Shown here: positions 12,899-23,075 of the stretch, one piece after another
How positions within the stretch are numbered: position 1 is the stretch's first letter
Layout of the letters: each line of letters begins with the position of its first letter
Assembly (NCBI RefSeq): GCF_003315515.1
Contig: NZ_QNRY01000001.1
Coordinates: forward strand, 186,001-250,000
DNA: 64,000 nucleotides
Reading direction: 5' to 3'
Source of the DNA: Brenneria salicis ATCC 15712 = DSM 30166
Lineage (GTDB): Bacteria; Pseudomonadota; Gammaproteobacteria; Enterobacterales; Enterobacteriaceae
Notes under the pieces: model-generated
What the model was told of the DNA's origin: nothing
The model's input: the letters and a program-made list of their open reading frames with translations, nothing else
The model's database searches: none
Translations under genes and position numbers: made by a program

Positions 12899-13435
12899 GT
12901 GAACACTCACCAACTGCTGCTGGCTCTTGAACAGCAGATAGCGATGCTGGCAAAAGAAATTGAGCCGATGGCGGACAAATCCGTTTCTCAGTCGCGTTTC
13001 GATCGCCAGTTATTCAGCAGCTATGGTACGCGCCTGAAAGATTACTTTGCGGAAGTCGGTGAGAATTTGCATCTGATCCGACATCTGGTGGCGGAACAAC
13101 GCACAGAGCGGGTCGCGTTCATGACCGAAAAACTGGTCAGGCAAATTACCGCGCTGCAACGCGAATTGGCGACACAATCCTTACGGCGCCGGGAACAGCC
13201 TGCAACAACCGCAACAGAGGATCATTATCACAAACTGGCGGAACATCAGGATTACGAACGCCGCCTGCTGGCCATGATCCATGACAAAGAAAGTCTGTTA
13301 AGTCGGCAAACACGGCTCAATGAACAACAAAGATTGCAAAAAGAACTGGCTGCGCTGGAAGGCCGGTTATCTCGCTGCCGTCAGGCCCTCACCCGGCTGG
13401 AACGCTTGATCGAGCGCCACGAGCAAGGCCTGTAA
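12899..13435 (+). CDS. priC: Primosomal replication protein N'' PriC
   Basis: A 178-residue helical protein that restarts stalled forks by loading DnaB through the PriC pathway, in contact with SSB. Sequence similarity to E. coli PriC is moderate but clear over FDRQLF, LRHLVAEQ and the C-terminal YERRLLAMI...[21 protein letters not shown] coiled-coil segment. The only sensible start is GTG at 12899, preceded by AGGGG. An ATG one base earlier is overlapped by it (ATGTGA) and runs straight into TGA, which might reduce or tune initiation. The next gene is ybaM, as in E. coli. Confidence 0.9.
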   Translation: MNTHQLLLALEQQIAMLAKEIEPMADKSVSQSRFDRQLFSSYGTRLKDYFAEVGENLHLIRHLVAEQRTERVAFMTEKLVRQITALQRELATQSLRRREQPATTATEDHYHKLAEHQDYERRLLAMIHDKESLLSRQTRLNEQQRLQKELAALEGRLSRCRQALTRLERLIERHEQGL

Positions 13436-13496
13436 AACCCGCGTCCTTTCTGCTATATCTGCAAACCCATGCAGAATAAGATTGAGGGAAATTCGC

Positions 13497-13661
13497 ATGT
13501 CACTGGAAAACGCCCCGCCAGAGGTCAAACTGGCAGTCGATCTGATTGTGTTATTGGAATATAACAAAATCGAACCTAAAATTGCGCTAACCGCACTGGA
13601 AATTGTACGGGCAGATTTTCAAAAGAAAGCAAAGCGGGAAGAAAAAACCAGCGGGAGCTAA
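13497..13661 (+). CDS. ybaM: Small conserved protein YbaM (DUF2496)
   Basis: A 54-residue cytoplasmic protein of unknown function. The sequence opens [21 protein letters not shown], which matches E. coli YbaM (53 residues) closely, and ends with a charged, Lys/Glu-rich tail. GAGGG lies 10 bases before the ATG. It follows priC by 61 bases in the same orientation, probably as one transcript, and ends 18 bases before the convergent acrR stop. Confidence 0.88.
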   Translation: MSLENAPPEVKLAVDLIVLLEYNKIEPKIALTALEIVRADFQKKAKREEKTSGS

Positions 13662-13679
13662 GACTTACCGGATCTAGGC

Positions 13680-14321
13680 TCACACCGTGGTTTGACGAAG
13701 CGCCATGCTGGAACAGAGCATATCAATAAATGCATCGGTCAACGCAGGCGCTTCCTGTTCAAGATTGAAACTCTCAGGCATGAACAACCAATTTTCCATA
13801 ATGCCTGAGAAATAAGCGCGCAAGGCGATAGCGGCGCGGCGGGGATGAATATCCGCTGGCAACATGCCCATACGGATGCACCGTACCAGATTATCTTCAA
13901 TATCGATATAGCAGGAAAGATACAATGCCTTGCGCGCATTATGCGATTGCAACATTTCGCCAACAAACTCGCATTTATGAAAGATGATTTCCATCATCGA
14001 GCGCCACTGGGTGTCACTGACGGTCAAGCGAAGCATAAAAATCATTAATTCACGCATCACATGGAGTGGATCATCAGGAAATTTTGTCTGATAATCTATT
14101 TCAAAATCATTAATTTTTGATTCTGCCAGTGTCCAGATTTCATCGAATAACTCAGCTTTGTTTTTGAAGTGCCAGTAAATCGCACCACGGGTAACCCCAG
14201 CAGCAGCGGCGATGTCAGCCAGTGACGTGGCAGAAACACCGTGCTCTGAGAATACTCTCAACGCTGCATCAATGATTTGCTGTCGGGTTTCCTGAGCTTG
14301 TTGTTTGGTTTTTCGTGCCAT
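13680..14321 (-). CDS. acrR: TetR-family repressor of the acrAB pump, AcrR
   Basis: A 213-residue repressor of its own gene and acrAB. The N-terminal helix-turn-helix (about residues 28-52) reads GVSATSLADIAAAAGVTRGAIYWHFKNKAELF, the TetR-family signature; the C-terminal domain binds structurally diverse drugs and dyes. Length and sequence match E. coli AcrR (215). It is divergent from acrA, and the palindromic operator lies between them. Confidence 0.97.
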   Translation of the reverse strand: MARKTKQQAQETRQQIIDAALRVFSEHGVSATSLADIAAAAGVTRGAIYWHFKNKAELFDEIWTLAESKINDFEIDYQTKFPDDPLHVMRELMIFMLRLTVSDTQWRSMMEIIFHKCEFVGEMLQSHNARKALYLSCYIDIEDNLVRCIRMGMLPADIHPRRAAIALRAYFSGIMENWLFMPESFNLEQEAPALTDAFIDMLCSSMALRQTTV

Positions 14322-14349
14322 ATCGCTGTCTTTGAAAGAAAGTGTGATT

Positions 14350-14373
14350 TACATACATTCGAGTATGTATGTA
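14350..14373. promoter_or_regulatory. AcrR operator between acrR and acrA
   Basis: A 24-base palindrome with perfect 9-base arms, TACATACAT and ATGTATGTA, around TCGAGT. The E. coli AcrR operator has the same arms and spacing. It lies 29 bases before the acrR ATG and 89 bases before acrA, so one bound dimer pair can repress both directions. Confidence 0.92.
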
Positions 14374-14462
14374 ACATAGCATCAATAGAAAATTATCGCA
14401 GCAATGGGTTTTAAGCTTGTGATCCATTGGTCAATTTCAAATCGGACACTTGAGGTTTATCT

Positions 14463-15656
14463 ATGAACAAAAACAGAGGGCTGAAGCCTCTGGCGGCAGT
14501 TCTGATGCTTTCTGGCGGCTTAATTCTCGCAGGATGTGATGATAGTGGAAATCAACAAGGGGAAGGAAGCCAGCAGGCGCCGGAAGTCGGTATTGTAACA
14601 CTGAAAACCCAACCTTTGAATGTCACGACTGATTTGCCTGGCCGCACCAATGCTTACCGCATTGCGGAAGTTCGTCCTCAGGTTGGCGGAATTATCCTGA
14701 AACGTAACTTTGTCGAAGGAAGTGACGTGCAAGCCGGCGATTCATTGTATCAGATCGATCCCGCGACTTATCAAGCCAATTATAACAGCGCTAAAGGCTC
14801 ACTGGCACAGGCACAGGCCAGCGCCGAAATCGCCCGTCTGACTGTTAATCGTTATAAGCCGTTGCTGGGAACGAATTACATCAGCAAACAAGATTACGAT
14901 CAGGCGGTTGCAACCTCCCGTCAGGCTGATGCCGCCGTGCAAGCGGCAAAAGCGACGGTAGATACGGCGCAAATCAATCTCGCTTATACCAAAGTCATTT
15001 CGCCGATATCAGGCCGGATTGGTAAATCCACGGTCACTGAGGGCGCGCTGGTTTCCACCGGTCAAACCAACGCATTAACCACCGTACAGCAGCTTGATCC
15101 GATTTATGTAGATGTCACGCAATCCAGTAATGATTTTCTGCAACTGAAAAAAGATTTGGAAAGCGGCGCGCTGAAACAGAGCGAAGGTAAAGCAACCATT
15201 CGCCTGCTGCTGGAGGACGGTTCAGAATACAGCCTGCCGGGGACGCTGGAGTTTTCTGATGTTACCGTTGATGAAACTACGGGTTCCATCACCTTGCGTG
15301 CCATCCTTCCTAACCCGCAACACAACCTGCTTCCCGGCATGTTTGTCCGTGCACGGCTTGAAGCCGGCGTAAACACCAATGCGCTGTTGGTTCCGCAACA
15401 AGGGGTTACCCGCGATCCCCGTGGCCAAGCGACGGCGATGGTGGTCGGAGAAGGCGATAAAGTCGAAGTGCGCGCCCTTAAAACCACCAAAGCAATTGGT
15501 GATAAATGGTTGGTGGCGGAAGGCCTGAAAGAAGGTGATCGCGTGATTGTCACCGGTCTGCAAAAAATCAGGCCGGGCGTGCAAGTGCAGGCAAAAGAAG
15601 TGGCTCAAGGCAGTGAGCAGACGCAGCAATCAGCAACTGAACCCGCGAAGTCTTAA
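14463..15656 (+). CDS. acrA: Periplasmic adaptor lipoprotein of the AcrAB-TolC efflux pump
   Basis: A 397-residue membrane-fusion protein joining the inner-membrane pump AcrB to the TolC channel. It has a lipoprotein signal peptide with lipobox LAGC (Cys at residue 25), followed by the family order: barrel-sandwich (lipoyl) half motif VRPQVGGIILKRNFVEGSDV, the alpha-helical hairpin with Ala/Gln-rich heptads, the second lipoyl half (VISPISGRIGKSTVTEGALV), and beta-barrel and membrane-proximal domains. The C-terminal tail is Gln/Glu/Thr-rich. acrB begins 16 bases downstream. Repressed by AcrR. Confidence 0.97.
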   Translation: MNKNRGLKPLAAVLMLSGGLILAGCDDSGNQQGEGSQQAPEVGIVTLKTQPLNVTTDLPGRTNAYRIAEVRPQVGGIILKRNFVEGSDVQAGDSLYQIDPATYQANYNSAKGSLAQAQASAEIARLTVNRYKPLLGTNYISKQDYDQAVATSRQADAAVQAAKATVDTAQINLAYTKVISPISGRIGKSTVTEGALVSTGQTNALTTVQQLDPIYVDVTQSSNDFLQLKKDLESGALKQSEGKATIRLLLEDGSEYSLPGTLEFSDVTVDETTGSITLRAILPNPQHNLLPGMFVRARLEAGVNTNALLVPQQGVTRDPRGQATAMVVGEGDKVEVRALKTTKAIGDKWLVAEGLKEGDRVIVTGLQKIRPGVQVQAKEVAQGSEQTQQSATEPAKS

Positions 15657-15672
15657 CAGGAGCCGGTAATTC

Positions 15673-18600
15673 ATGGCTAAGTTTTTTATTGATCGACCCA
15701 TTTTTGCATGGGTTCTCGCCATTATGGTGATGCTGACGGGGATGCTGGCAATTGTAAAATTGCCTATTGCCCAATATCCGACGATCGCGCCGCCAGCGAT
15801 TGAAGTGACGGCAACTTATTCTGGGGCCGACGCATCGACGTTGCAAGACTCCGTGACGCAGGTTATTGAACAAAACATGAACGGTATCGATAATCTGATG
15901 TACATGTCGTCAAGTAGCGATTCGTCAGGTACCGTCCAGATTACTCTGACCTTTGATGCCGGCACCGATGCGGATATTGCGCAGGTTCAGGTACAGAACA
16001 AATTGCAATTGGCGATGCCTTTGCTGCCGCAGGAAGTTCAACAACAAGGGGTGAACGTCCAAAAATCCAGCAGCAGCTTCCTGATGGTTGCCGCCTTTAT
16101 TAGTGAAGACGGCAAATTATCCCAGGAAGATATCGCCGACTATGTCGCAGCTAATGTCAAAGATCCAATCAGCCGAACCTCCGGCGTGGGTGACGCCCAG
16201 TTGTTTGGAGCGCAATACGCGATGCGTATCTGGCTGGACCCGAATAAACTGAACAACTATCAGCTGACAACGAGCGATGTCACTTCGGCAATCACGGTAC
16301 AGAACAACCAGATTGCCGCAGGTCAGTTGGGTGGGGCGCCGCCGGTGCCAGGTCAGCAACTGAACTCATCAATCATTGCACAGACCCGTCTGAGCTCGCC
16401 GGAAGAATTCGCCAAAATTCTGCTAAAGGTGAATACTGATGGTTCACAGGTTCGGCTAAGAGATGTGGCGCGAGTCGAACTCGGCGCCGAAAGCTATGAC
16501 ATTATCGCCCGCTTCAACGGCCAGCCGGCTGCGGGGATTGGTATCAAACTGGCTACTGGCGCAAACGCGCTGGATACCTCAACCGCGGTAAAAAATGAAC
16601 TGTCCAAGCTGGAGGAGTTCTTCCCTGACGGGTTAAAAGTGGTTTATCCCTATGACACTACCCCCTTCGTACAAATCTCGATTAACGAAGTGGTAAAAAC
16701 ACTGATAGAAGCTATCGTTCTGGTATTCCTGGTGATGTATCTGTTCTTGCAGAACTTCCGCGCCACGCTGATCCCCACGATAGCCGTGCCGGTTGTTCTG
16801 TTGGGGACTTTCGCCATTCTGTCAGCGTTTGGTTACTCCATTAACACGTTAACCATGTTTGCGATGGTGCTGGCGATCGGGCTTCTGGTGGATGACGCCA
16901 TCGTGGTGGTAGAAAACGTCGAGCGCGTCATGGCGGAGGACGGCTTGCCGCCGAAAGAAGCGACAAAACGCTCCATGGAACAGATTCAGGGCGCGCTGGT
17001 GGGTATTGCCCTGGTGCTCTCCGCCGTGTTTGTGCCGATGGCGTTCACAGGTGGTTCCACCGGGGCCATTTACCGACAATTCTCGATAACCATCGTATCT
17101 GCAATGGTGCTGTCGGTATTAGTGGCGCTGATTTTGACTCCGGCTCTGTGCGCGACCTTATTAAAACCGATCGCTAAAGGCGACCACGGGGAGAAGAAAG
17201 GTTTCTTCGGTTGGTTTAATAACCTGTTTGAAAAGAGCACGAACCACTATACCGATAGCGTGGCCAACATTCTGCGCAGCACGGGGCGCTATCTGGTCGT
17301 TTATCTGCTGATAGTGGTGGGACTGGCTTTCCTGTTCCTGCGCCTGCCCAGCTCATTCCTGCCGGATGAAGATCAGGGCGTTCTGCTTAACATCGTGCAA
17401 TTACCCGCCGGCGCCACGCAGGAAAACACGCAAAAAGTGCTCGATACCCTGACCCAGTACTATATGGAATATGAGAAAGACACCGTTCGTTCCGTCTTTG
17501 CCATCAACGGGTTTGGCTTCTCAGGTCGGGGACAAAATGCGGGGCTGGCGTTCGTCAGCCTGAAGGACTGGAGCGAACGTAGCGGGACTGAAAATAAAGT
17601 CAACGCCATCGCTCAACGCGCAAACGCTGCGTTCAGCCAGATCAAAGAGGCTATTGTGGTGGCCGCTAACGTGCCGGCGATTGTCGAACTGGGTACCGCC
17701 ACCGGCTTTGACTTCCAGTTGATCGATCAGGCCAATCTGGGACACCAAAAATTGACCGAAGCGCGTAACCAACTGCTGGGCATGGCCGCACAACGTCCTG
17801 ACATGCTGGTGAAGGTGCGTCCTAACGGCATGGAAGATACGCCGCAATTCCGTCTTGATATCGATCAGGAAAAAGCGCAAGCGCTTGGCGTCTCCCTGTC
17901 CGACATAAACTCGACGCTGGCGACGGCGCTCGGCGGCAGCTATGTGAATGACTTCGTCGATCGTGGCCGTGTGAAAAAAGTGTATGTGCAGGCGGATGCG
18001 CCTTTCCGTATGCTGCCGGATGATATCAAGAACTGGTACATACGCGGCGGTAGCGGACAGATGGTGCCCTTCTCGGCCTTCACCAATAGTCATTGGGAAT
18101 ATGGCTCGCCACGTCTGGAACGTTACAATGGCCAACCTTCAATGCAGATTCAAGGTGAAGCCGCGCCAGGAAAAAGTACCGGAGAAGCAATGGCGCTAAT
18201 GGAAGAACTCGTTACCAAGTTACCGCAAGGCATTGGCTACGAATGGACGGGAATGTCTTATCAGGAACGGCTATCGGGTAATCAGGCACCGGCAATCTAC
18301 GCGATCTCGCTTATTGTGGTCTTCCTGTGTCTGGCTGCGCTTTATGAAAGCTGGTCCATTCCGTTCTCCGTTATGCTGGTTGTCCCTCTGGGGATCATCG
18401 GGGCATTGATTGCAGCCAACATGCGCGGTCTTGAAAATGACGTTTACTTCAAAGTGGGGCTGCTGACCACCATCGGGCTATCGGCGAAGAACGCCATATT
18501 GATAGTCGAATTCGCCAAAGACCTGATGGAAAAAGAAGGCAAAGGGCTTATCGAAGCGACGCTTGATGCGGTACGGATGCGTTTACGTCCCATCCTGATG

Positions 18601-18819
18601 ACGTCACTGGCCTTTATCCTTGGCGTGGTTCCCCTGGTTATCAGTTCCGGCGCGGGCTCAGGGGCGCAGAACGCGGTGGGAACAGGCGTGATGGGCGGGA
18701 TGATCACGGCTACCGTTCTGGCGATATTCTTCGTTCCGGTATTCTTTGTGGTGGTACGCCGCCGCTTCGGAAAGAAGATTGATGATTCAGAACAACCTGC
18801 CAAGGTAGAGCATCACTAA
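15673..18819 (+). CDS. acrB: RND multidrug efflux transporter AcrB
   Basis: A 1048-residue inner-membrane transporter, the proton-driven trimeric pump that exports drugs, dyes, bile salts and plant phenolics through AcrA and TolC. The start [27 protein letters not shown] is the conserved first helix. The TM4 proton-relay Asp pair is in [16 protein letters not shown] (about 407-408), and the TM10 Lys lies in [18 protein letters not shown]. Two large periplasmic loops hold the porter and funnel domains. The tail is short and charged (EQPAKVEHH). A strong terminator follows. Confidence 0.98.
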   Translation: MAKFFIDRPIFAWVLAIMVMLTGMLAIVKLPIAQYPTIAPPAIEVTATYSGADASTLQDSVTQVIEQNMNGIDNLMYMSSSSDSSGTVQITLTFDAGTDADIAQVQVQNKLQLAMPLLPQEVQQQGVNVQKSSSSFLMVAAFISEDGKLSQEDIADYVAANVKDPISRTSGVGDAQLFGAQYAMRIWLDPNKLNNYQLTTSDVTSAITVQNNQIAAGQLGGAPPVPGQQLNSSIIAQTRLSSPEEFAKILLKVNTDGSQVRLRDVARVELGAESYDIIARFNGQPAAGIGIKLATGANALDTSTAVKNELSKLEEFFPDGLKVVYPYDTTPFVQISINEVVKTLIEAIVLVFLVMYLFLQNFRATLIPTIAVPVVLLGTFAILSAFGYSINTLTMFAMVLAIGLLVDDAIVVVENVERVMAEDGLPPKEATKRSMEQIQGALVGIALVLSAVFVPMAFTGGSTGAIYRQFSITIVSAMVLSVLVALILTPALCATLLKPIAKGDHGEKKGFFGWFNNLFEKSTNHYTDSVANILRSTGRYLVVYLLIVVGLAFLFLRLPSSFLPDEDQGVLLNIVQLPAGATQENTQKVLDTLTQYYMEYEKDTVRSVFAINGFGFSGRGQNAGLAFVSLKDWSERSGTENKVNAIAQRANAAFSQIKEAIVVAANVPAIVELGTATGFDFQLIDQANLGHQKLTEARNQLLGMAAQRPDMLVKVRPNGMEDTPQFRLDIDQEKAQALGVSLSDINSTLATALGGSYVNDFVDRGRVKKVYVQADAPFRMLPDDIKNWYIRGGSGQMVPFSAFTNSHWEYGSPRLERYNGQPSMQIQGEAAPGKSTGEAMALMEELVTKLPQGIGYEWTGMSYQERLSGNQAPAIYAISLIVVFLCLAALYESWSIPFSVMLVVPLGIIGALIAANMRGLENDVYFKVGLLTTIGLSAKNAILIVEFAKDLMEKEGKGLIEATLDAVRMRLRPILMTSLAFILGVVPLVISSGAGSGAQNAVGTGVMGGMITATVLAIFFVPVFFVVVRRRFGKKIDDSEQPAKVEHH

Positions 18820-18840
18820 GATTCCATTCACTTATATCAA

Positions 18841-18867
18841 AGGGCCGCGTAAATGCGGCCTTTTTTA
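18841..18867 (+). terminator. Factor-independent terminator of acrAB
   Basis: GGCCGC (18843-18848), a 6-base loop, GCGGCC and a run of six T, starting 22 bases after the acrB stop. Confidence 0.9.
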
Positions 18868-19515
18868 ATTGCCATCATCTTTACCGCTTTAGACACGTCT
18901 TCAAGTAAAAGAAGAGTTATTTACATGCGGGCTCATCGCAATACGAGGCGGAGAAAAGAGAAGCGACTAACCCTTCCCTATCGAGTTATCACCGTTATGT
19001 TATGCACGTTATGAATATTTTTATAACTCATCAGATAAAAACTGCTAAAACAATAAGATAACCAAATCTCATCGCGAATGCGATCTCCTTATCATCTTGC
19101 GTTTATAGTCGAATTAATTTAATTATCTAATATGAGTATTATTATCTGACTATTTACATATCAATATGCTGAACAGGTAAACCTGGGAAATAGCGGCGAA
19201 AAGCTTATCTATTAACCGCGAATCTTGCTGACTCTTTTGCTATAGTCATAAGAGAATGACGTGATTTGTATCAACATGGCACGGTTTAAACGCCATATGT
19301 TAGTATTTGAATGGAAAGTGAACTTGTTGATATCAGGAGGTACAGTAACCGTTGTTGCCCAATTTATGACTGCCAGAATCATAGACCTAACGATTTTGAT
19401 CGCAACATCATGAATACAGAAGCATGGCTAAAATCTTTTATGAATTTCGTCAGTCTACCTGTTTACCAGGTGTTAACCGCAGTAACACTGAATAACGGCT
19501 TGACGGAGGATTGAT
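18868..19515. other. AT-rich intergenic region between acrB and tomB
   Basis: About 650 bases of AT-rich DNA after the acrB terminator. It should contain the tomB-hha promoter; in related bacteria this locus responds to temperature and osmolarity. A 67-codon open frame (19311-19514) ends one base before the tomB ATG but has no ribosome-binding site and no recognisable product. No RNA gene or repeat was recognised. Confidence 0.55.
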
Positions 19516-19884
19516 ATGGATGAGTACACACCGAAACATTATGATATTGCCCAACTCAGATTCTTATGTGAGAATCTATGCGACGAAAGTATTGCAACGT
19601 TAGGTGATAGCAGTCACGGTTGGGTCAATGACCCTACATCTGCGATCAATCTCCAATTAAATGAACTTATTGAGCATATAGCTACATTTATTCTCACATT
19701 TAAAATAAAATACCCTAACGAAAGCGAGCTTTCTCAGCAGGTTGAAAAGTATTTAGACGACACCTACGTTTTGTTTAGCAACTATGGAATCAATGATGCT
19801 GAACTACGTCGCTGGCAGAAATCTAAAGCTGAACTATTCGGAATGTTCTCAGAAGCGGACATCTGTACGCCTGCTAAAACTTAA
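19516..19884 (+). CDS. tomB: Hha toxicity modulator TomB
   Basis: A 122-residue acidic cytoplasmic protein that acts with Hha; in E. coli TomB is described as the antitoxin-like partner, promoting oxygen-dependent oxidation of a cysteine in Hha. Characteristic stretches are MDEYTPKHYDIAQLRFLCENLCDE, the GWVNDPTSAINLQLNELIEHIA block and the C-terminal YGINDAELRRWQKSK. GGAGG lies 7 bases before the ATG. hha follows 56 bases downstream in the same direction, the usual pair order. Confidence 0.95.
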   Translation: MDEYTPKHYDIAQLRFLCENLCDESIATLGDSSHGWVNDPTSAINLQLNELIEHIATFILTFKIKYPNESELSQQVEKYLDDTYVLFSNYGINDAELRRWQKSKAELFGMFSEADICTPAKT

Positions 19885-19940
19885 GCAATAATTTGTTTTA
19901 TATTAATTAACCACCAGGCATTGTTTGCATAAAGGACATT

Positions 19941-20144
19941 ATGAAAAAAATCGATTATTTGATGCGTTTACGTAAATGCACGACCATTGATACGCTTGAA
20001 CGCGTTATTGAGAAAAACAAGTATGAACTCTCCAATGACGAACTGGAGATGTTCTATTCCGCTGCGGATCACCGTCTGGCAGAACTGACGATGAACAAGC
20101 TTTATGACAAAGTCCCCACCGCTGTATGGAAATACGTCCGTTAA
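19941..20144 (+). CDS. hha: Haemolysin expression-modulating protein Hha/YmoA
   Basis: A 67-residue partner of the nucleoid protein H-NS, the same length as Yersinia YmoA and five shorter than E. coli Hha at the N terminus. Hha docks on H-NS filaments and strengthens silencing of horizontally acquired, temperature-responsive genes. Core sequence [20 protein letters not shown] and [20 protein letters not shown] is near identical across the family, including the single Cys (residue 12) that TomB is thought to target. AAAGGA precedes the ATG. In this genome H-NS/Hha would be expected to silence AT-rich genes such as the effector candidate at 49.6 kb. Confidence 0.96.
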   Translation: MKKIDYLMRLRKCTTIDTLERVIEKNKYELSNDELEMFYSAADHRLAELTMNKLYDKVPTAVWKYVR

Positions 20145-20181
20145 TTCTCAGCCACAAAGTTTACAAACGTTGATATAAAAA

Positions 20182-20217
20182 CATTGTGCCGATACTTTTA
20201 TCGGCCAATGTCTTCTT
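20182..20217 (+). terminator. Probable terminator of tomB-hha
   Basis: CATTG-T-GCCGATA pairs with TATCGGC-CAATG around a CTTT loop (20182-20210, one bulge), followed by TCTTCTTTC. It starts 38 bases after the hha stop. Confidence 0.7.
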
Positions 20218-20583
20218 TCGTTCTTTTATGTATTAATAAAGCAAGAGTTGTAACAAAGTGTACACCCTGCGCGAGAAATAATTCGAATCGCATGTTTTTA
20301 TAAACAATATTAACTTTTTATCCTGCATAACTTTTATCAATCACATTGATAGTTTCCGAAAATAACAAAAATTATTCTTTATATAGGATCATAGGATATA
20401 AACCGGTTCGGGTTTACATCGGCTAATGGTTTACATCATTGACAATTCGTCTGGAGCGGATTGGAACACGACTAGTTGCAGCACTAAGAAAGCCAGATCA
20501 TGCATCATCACCCTTAAACATTTAACTAAGGATGTTTAGATAGCAATCTATTATGCAAGATGATATTGGGGTGGGAGATAAAT
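20218..20583. other. AT-rich intergenic region between hha and ffs
   Basis: About 365 bases, strongly AT-rich, convergent between hha and ffs. No convincing coding frame, operator or repeat was seen. Confidence 0.5.
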
Positions 20584-20697
20584 GGGTGGAGGCCCTGCCA
20601 GCTACATCCCGGCACACACGTCTCCTGCTGCGGCTGCTTCCTTCCAGACCTGACCGAGTCCACAGGTTAATGTTGCGGGAGAACCGACAGGGCCTCC
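20584..20697 (-). ncRNA. ffs: 4.5S RNA of the signal recognition particle
   Basis: A 114-base RNA, the same length as E. coli ffs. It begins GGAGGCCCTGTCGG and ends CCTCCACCC, so both ends pair into the long closing stem. The conserved SRP tip is present on the minus strand: GGTCAGGTCTGGAAGGAAGC, with the GGAA tetraloop and the AGCAGCC strand that bind the Ffh M domain. The RNA forms the SRP with Ffh and delivers nascent inner-membrane proteins to FtsY. It is divergent from atl, as in E. coli. Confidence 0.97.
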
Positions 20698-20889
20698 ATT
20701 GACGACTCAATGACAAGATATTTGCTATCTCATTAGAGAGCGGAGGGCATTATCGGTGATGGGATAGTCAATTGCAAGCTAACACCTTCCAACCGTTGTT
20801 TTCTTGCCCAGACACCTATGTCACTATACATTTTTCTGCGCTAGAAATTTTCCGCACTACAGCAAACTCAGGAAGACAGGAACACCTTG

Positions 20890-21210
20890 ATGACAGGAGA
20901 GAATGACAATTTTCGCCAACGTATATTCCAGATTGTAGCGGCTATTCCTTATGGCAGAGTTACAACGTATGGCGAAGTCGCGCTGCTGGCAGGTTCTCCG
21001 CGCGCTTCCAGACAAGTTGGCGGCGTGTTAAAGCGGTTACCGGATGGCAGCAAACTTCCCTGGCACCGGGCGATCAATCGTAAAGGTGAAATATCGCTTT
21101 TTGGCGACGACTATCAGCGCCAGAAATCCGCGCTGATAGCCGAAGGGGTTGTTTTTGACTGCTACGGCAGAATCGATCTGCAACGCTTCAGATGGCAGTA
21201 CGCACCGTAG
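20890..21210 (+). CDS. atl: Alkyltransferase-like protein ATL
   Basis: A 106-residue DNA-binding protein of the AGT/MGMT fold that recognises O6-alkylguanine and flags it for nucleotide-excision repair without removing the alkyl group. The active-site motif reads PWHR (within KLPWHRAINRKG), where true alkyltransferases have PCHR, which identifies it as an ATL rather than Ogt. The helix-turn-helix region VTTYGEVALLAGSPRASRQVGGVLKRLP carries the Arg finger. The ATG at 20890 is preferred over the TTG one codon before. E. coli calls it YbaZ. Confidence 0.94.
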   Translation: MTGENDNFRQRIFQIVAAIPYGRVTTYGEVALLAGSPRASRQVGGVLKRLPDGSKLPWHRAINRKGEISLFGDDYQRQKSALIAEGVVFDCYGRIDLQRFRWQYAP

Positions 21211-21232
21211 CGCAGTGCGTACTGCGGGCGGA

Positions 21233-21829
21233 TTACCAGTTGGTTTGTACTGATGGCGCCGACATCTCTGGCGATGTCGTGACGGATGGCTGTAGCCCCA
21301 CCGAAGGTTGGGATTGTTGTGTTGGGGCGAGCGTCGACTCGGACTGTTTGGTCGGTAATGGAACGGAAGCGACCGGAACCAGGATCAGATCGGCTTTACT
21401 CACGCCGTTGTAGATAACCGGCGACACATTCTCTGTCACCATGACGATTCTGTTATCTATCGCAATCGCCGCACTCAGCAGGATACGCGCGTTAGGCTGG
21501 ATATCAGCCGGTTGATACGGCAAGGAAAACTGGAAAGGCGCCTGCTTGCCTACTGTGCGCATTACATGCTGGGCAATGACTTTTGAAGGCGCATCAGCGA
21601 GTGAGGCATCGGATACCGTCACCGTTAAAACCGCATTGGGCGGCAAAGCAATACGCTGACGAATATTCACCGTGCCGCTGACAGCCGGCATGGAAATGGC
21701 GGGATATTGAGACGATGCGCTGGTGACTGGCGCGCCGGTTTGTGGAGAAACGCCATAGTCGCCCCTTTCGGCGCACGCTGACAGCGCCATGGATAACGTG
21801 ATGCAGCCTAAGGTATGCCATAATTTCAT
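21233..21829 (-). CDS. ybaY: YbaY-family lipoprotein
   Basis: A 198-residue envelope lipoprotein with lipobox LSAC (Cys at residue 19). Residues about 45-150 form the YbaY/META-like beta domain (SGTVNIRQRIALPPNAVLTVTVSDASLADAPSKVIAQ, then the PFQFSLPYQP segment), often described as a type III secretion pilotin-like or YscW-like fold of unknown function. The last 45 residues are a low-complexity Pro/Ser/Thr/Gln tail. It is convergent with atl with 22 bases between the stops. Confidence 0.9.
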   Translation of the reverse strand: MKLWHTLGCITLSMALSACAERGDYGVSPQTGAPVTSASSQYPAISMPAVSGTVNIRQRIALPPNAVLTVTVSDASLADAPSKVIAQHVMRTVGKQAPFQFSLPYQPADIQPNARILLSAAIAIDNRIVMVTENVSPVIYNGVSKADLILVPVASVPLPTKQSESTLAPTQQSQPSVGLQPSVTTSPEMSAPSVQTNW

Positions 21830-22115
21830 TCGGACAGTCTCCTCTTATTCTTGTCAGACTACTGGCATCAGAAAAAACCAGCGTTCATTAAAAGTATGGT
21901 TCACTTAACACATCAATTATGGTGCAAAATTCTGATATTTTCATAAAAGGTGATTTTAATAACTAAACCAAACGCATAAACCATCCATGTCATGGTAAAT
22001 TATCTCATAATGCCTGATTTTATAAATCCTAACCATTTCAACCTGTTGAAAGGAAGAAACGCAGTAATTCCTGACATTCAGGCTGGATCATCAATAACTA
22101 ATGAGGCCGAATAAT

Positions 22116-22979
22116 ATGAGCCAGGCACTACAAAATCTTCTCGACCTCCTGAATCTGGAGAAAATTGAGGAAAGATTATTCCGGGGACAAAGTGATGATT
22201 TAGGGCTGCGCCAGGTGTTTGGCGGTCAGGTCGTCGGTCAGGCGCTCTGTGCGGCGAAACAAACCGTGCCCATTGAGCGCGGCATCCACTCATTCCACAG
22301 TTATTTTCTCCTGCCTGGCGATAGCCAGAAACCTATAATCTATGATGTAGAGAATCTGCGGGATGGCAACAGCTTTAGCGCCCGTCGGGTGAACGCCATT
22401 CAAAATGGCAAACCGATTTTCTCCATGACCGCCTCATTCCAGAGTCCTGAACAGGGTTTTGAACATCAAAACGTGATGCCTGTCATCACTCCCCCGGAAA
22501 AACTTAAATCTGAGCAGGACATTGCAGAAAGCATGGCGCACTTATTACCACCCCAGTTTCGAGATAAATTTACCCGACCGCGGCCAATTGAGATGCGCCC
22601 GGTGAAATCTCATAATCCGCTAAAAGGGGAAGTCGAAGAACCAGTACGGCATGTGTGGTGCAAAGCCAATGGCCCGTTACCGGACGATACGCGAATCCAC
22701 CAGTATCTGCTCGGTTACACGTCTGACTGCAATTTTCTGTTAACGGCCCTGCAACCTCACGGCGTAGGATTTCTCGAACCCGGAATGCAGGTTGCGACCA
22801 TTGATCATTCTATGTGGTTCCATCGTCCTTTCCGTCTGGATGACTGGTTGTTGTATACCGTGGAAAGCACTTCGGCGTCGGGCGCAAGAGGTTTTGTGCG
22901 TGGACAGTTTTATACACGTGCAGGCGTACTGGTCGCATCCAGTGTTCAGGAAGGCGTAATCCGCCGTCACCCCCATTAA
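22116..22979 (+). CDS. tesB: Acyl-CoA thioesterase II
   Basis: A 287-residue cytoplasmic double-hotdog thioesterase that hydrolyses medium and long acyl-CoA. The first hotdog domain has [13 protein letters not shown] and [10 protein letters not shown]; the second has [13 protein letters not shown] with the catalytic Asp and [19 protein letters not shown]. The start [19 protein letters not shown] is that of E. coli TesB (286 residues) and has GAGG 9 bases upstream; an ATG five codons earlier is in frame but poorly placed. It is convergent with amtB and shares a strong terminator with it. Confidence 0.97.
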   Translation: MSQALQNLLDLLNLEKIEERLFRGQSDDLGLRQVFGGQVVGQALCAAKQTVPIERGIHSFHSYFLLPGDSQKPIIYDVENLRDGNSFSARRVNAIQNGKPIFSMTASFQSPEQGFEHQNVMPVITPPEKLKSEQDIAESMAHLLPPQFRDKFTRPRPIEMRPVKSHNPLKGEVEEPVRHVWCKANGPLPDDTRIHQYLLGYTSDCNFLLTALQPHGVGFLEPGMQVATIDHSMWFHRPFRLDDWLLYTVESTSASGARGFVRGQFYTRAGVLVASSVQEGVIRRHPH

Positions 22980-23000
22980 AAACTCGTTGGTGGCAGGACA

Positions 23001-23036
23001 AAAAACAGGGCGCGAGATCATTCTCGCGCCCTGTTC
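23001..23036. terminator. Bidirectional terminator between tesB and amtB
   Basis: A 13-base perfect stem (ACAGGGCGCGAGA, 23005-23017, with 23022-23034) preceded by AAAAA and followed by TTCCATTT. Confidence 0.9.
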
Positions 23037-23075
23037 CATTTATATCAGCATGACTGATAAGCCAGACTGCATCAC

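Noticed and set aside
19311-19514. 67-codon open frame ending one base before tomB
   Set aside because: No ribosome-binding site, no recognisable family, and AT-rich intergenic composition. Its end next to tomB is probably coincidence, although a leader peptide cannot be excluded.
20462-20500. Second possible hrp box (GGAAC near 20463)
   Set aside because: No CCAC element at 15-17 bases, and no gene follows in that direction except convergent ffs.
20522-20716. 64-codon minus-strand frame over the ffs region
   Set aside because: It coincides with the 4.5S RNA gene, whose structure and length explain the sequence.
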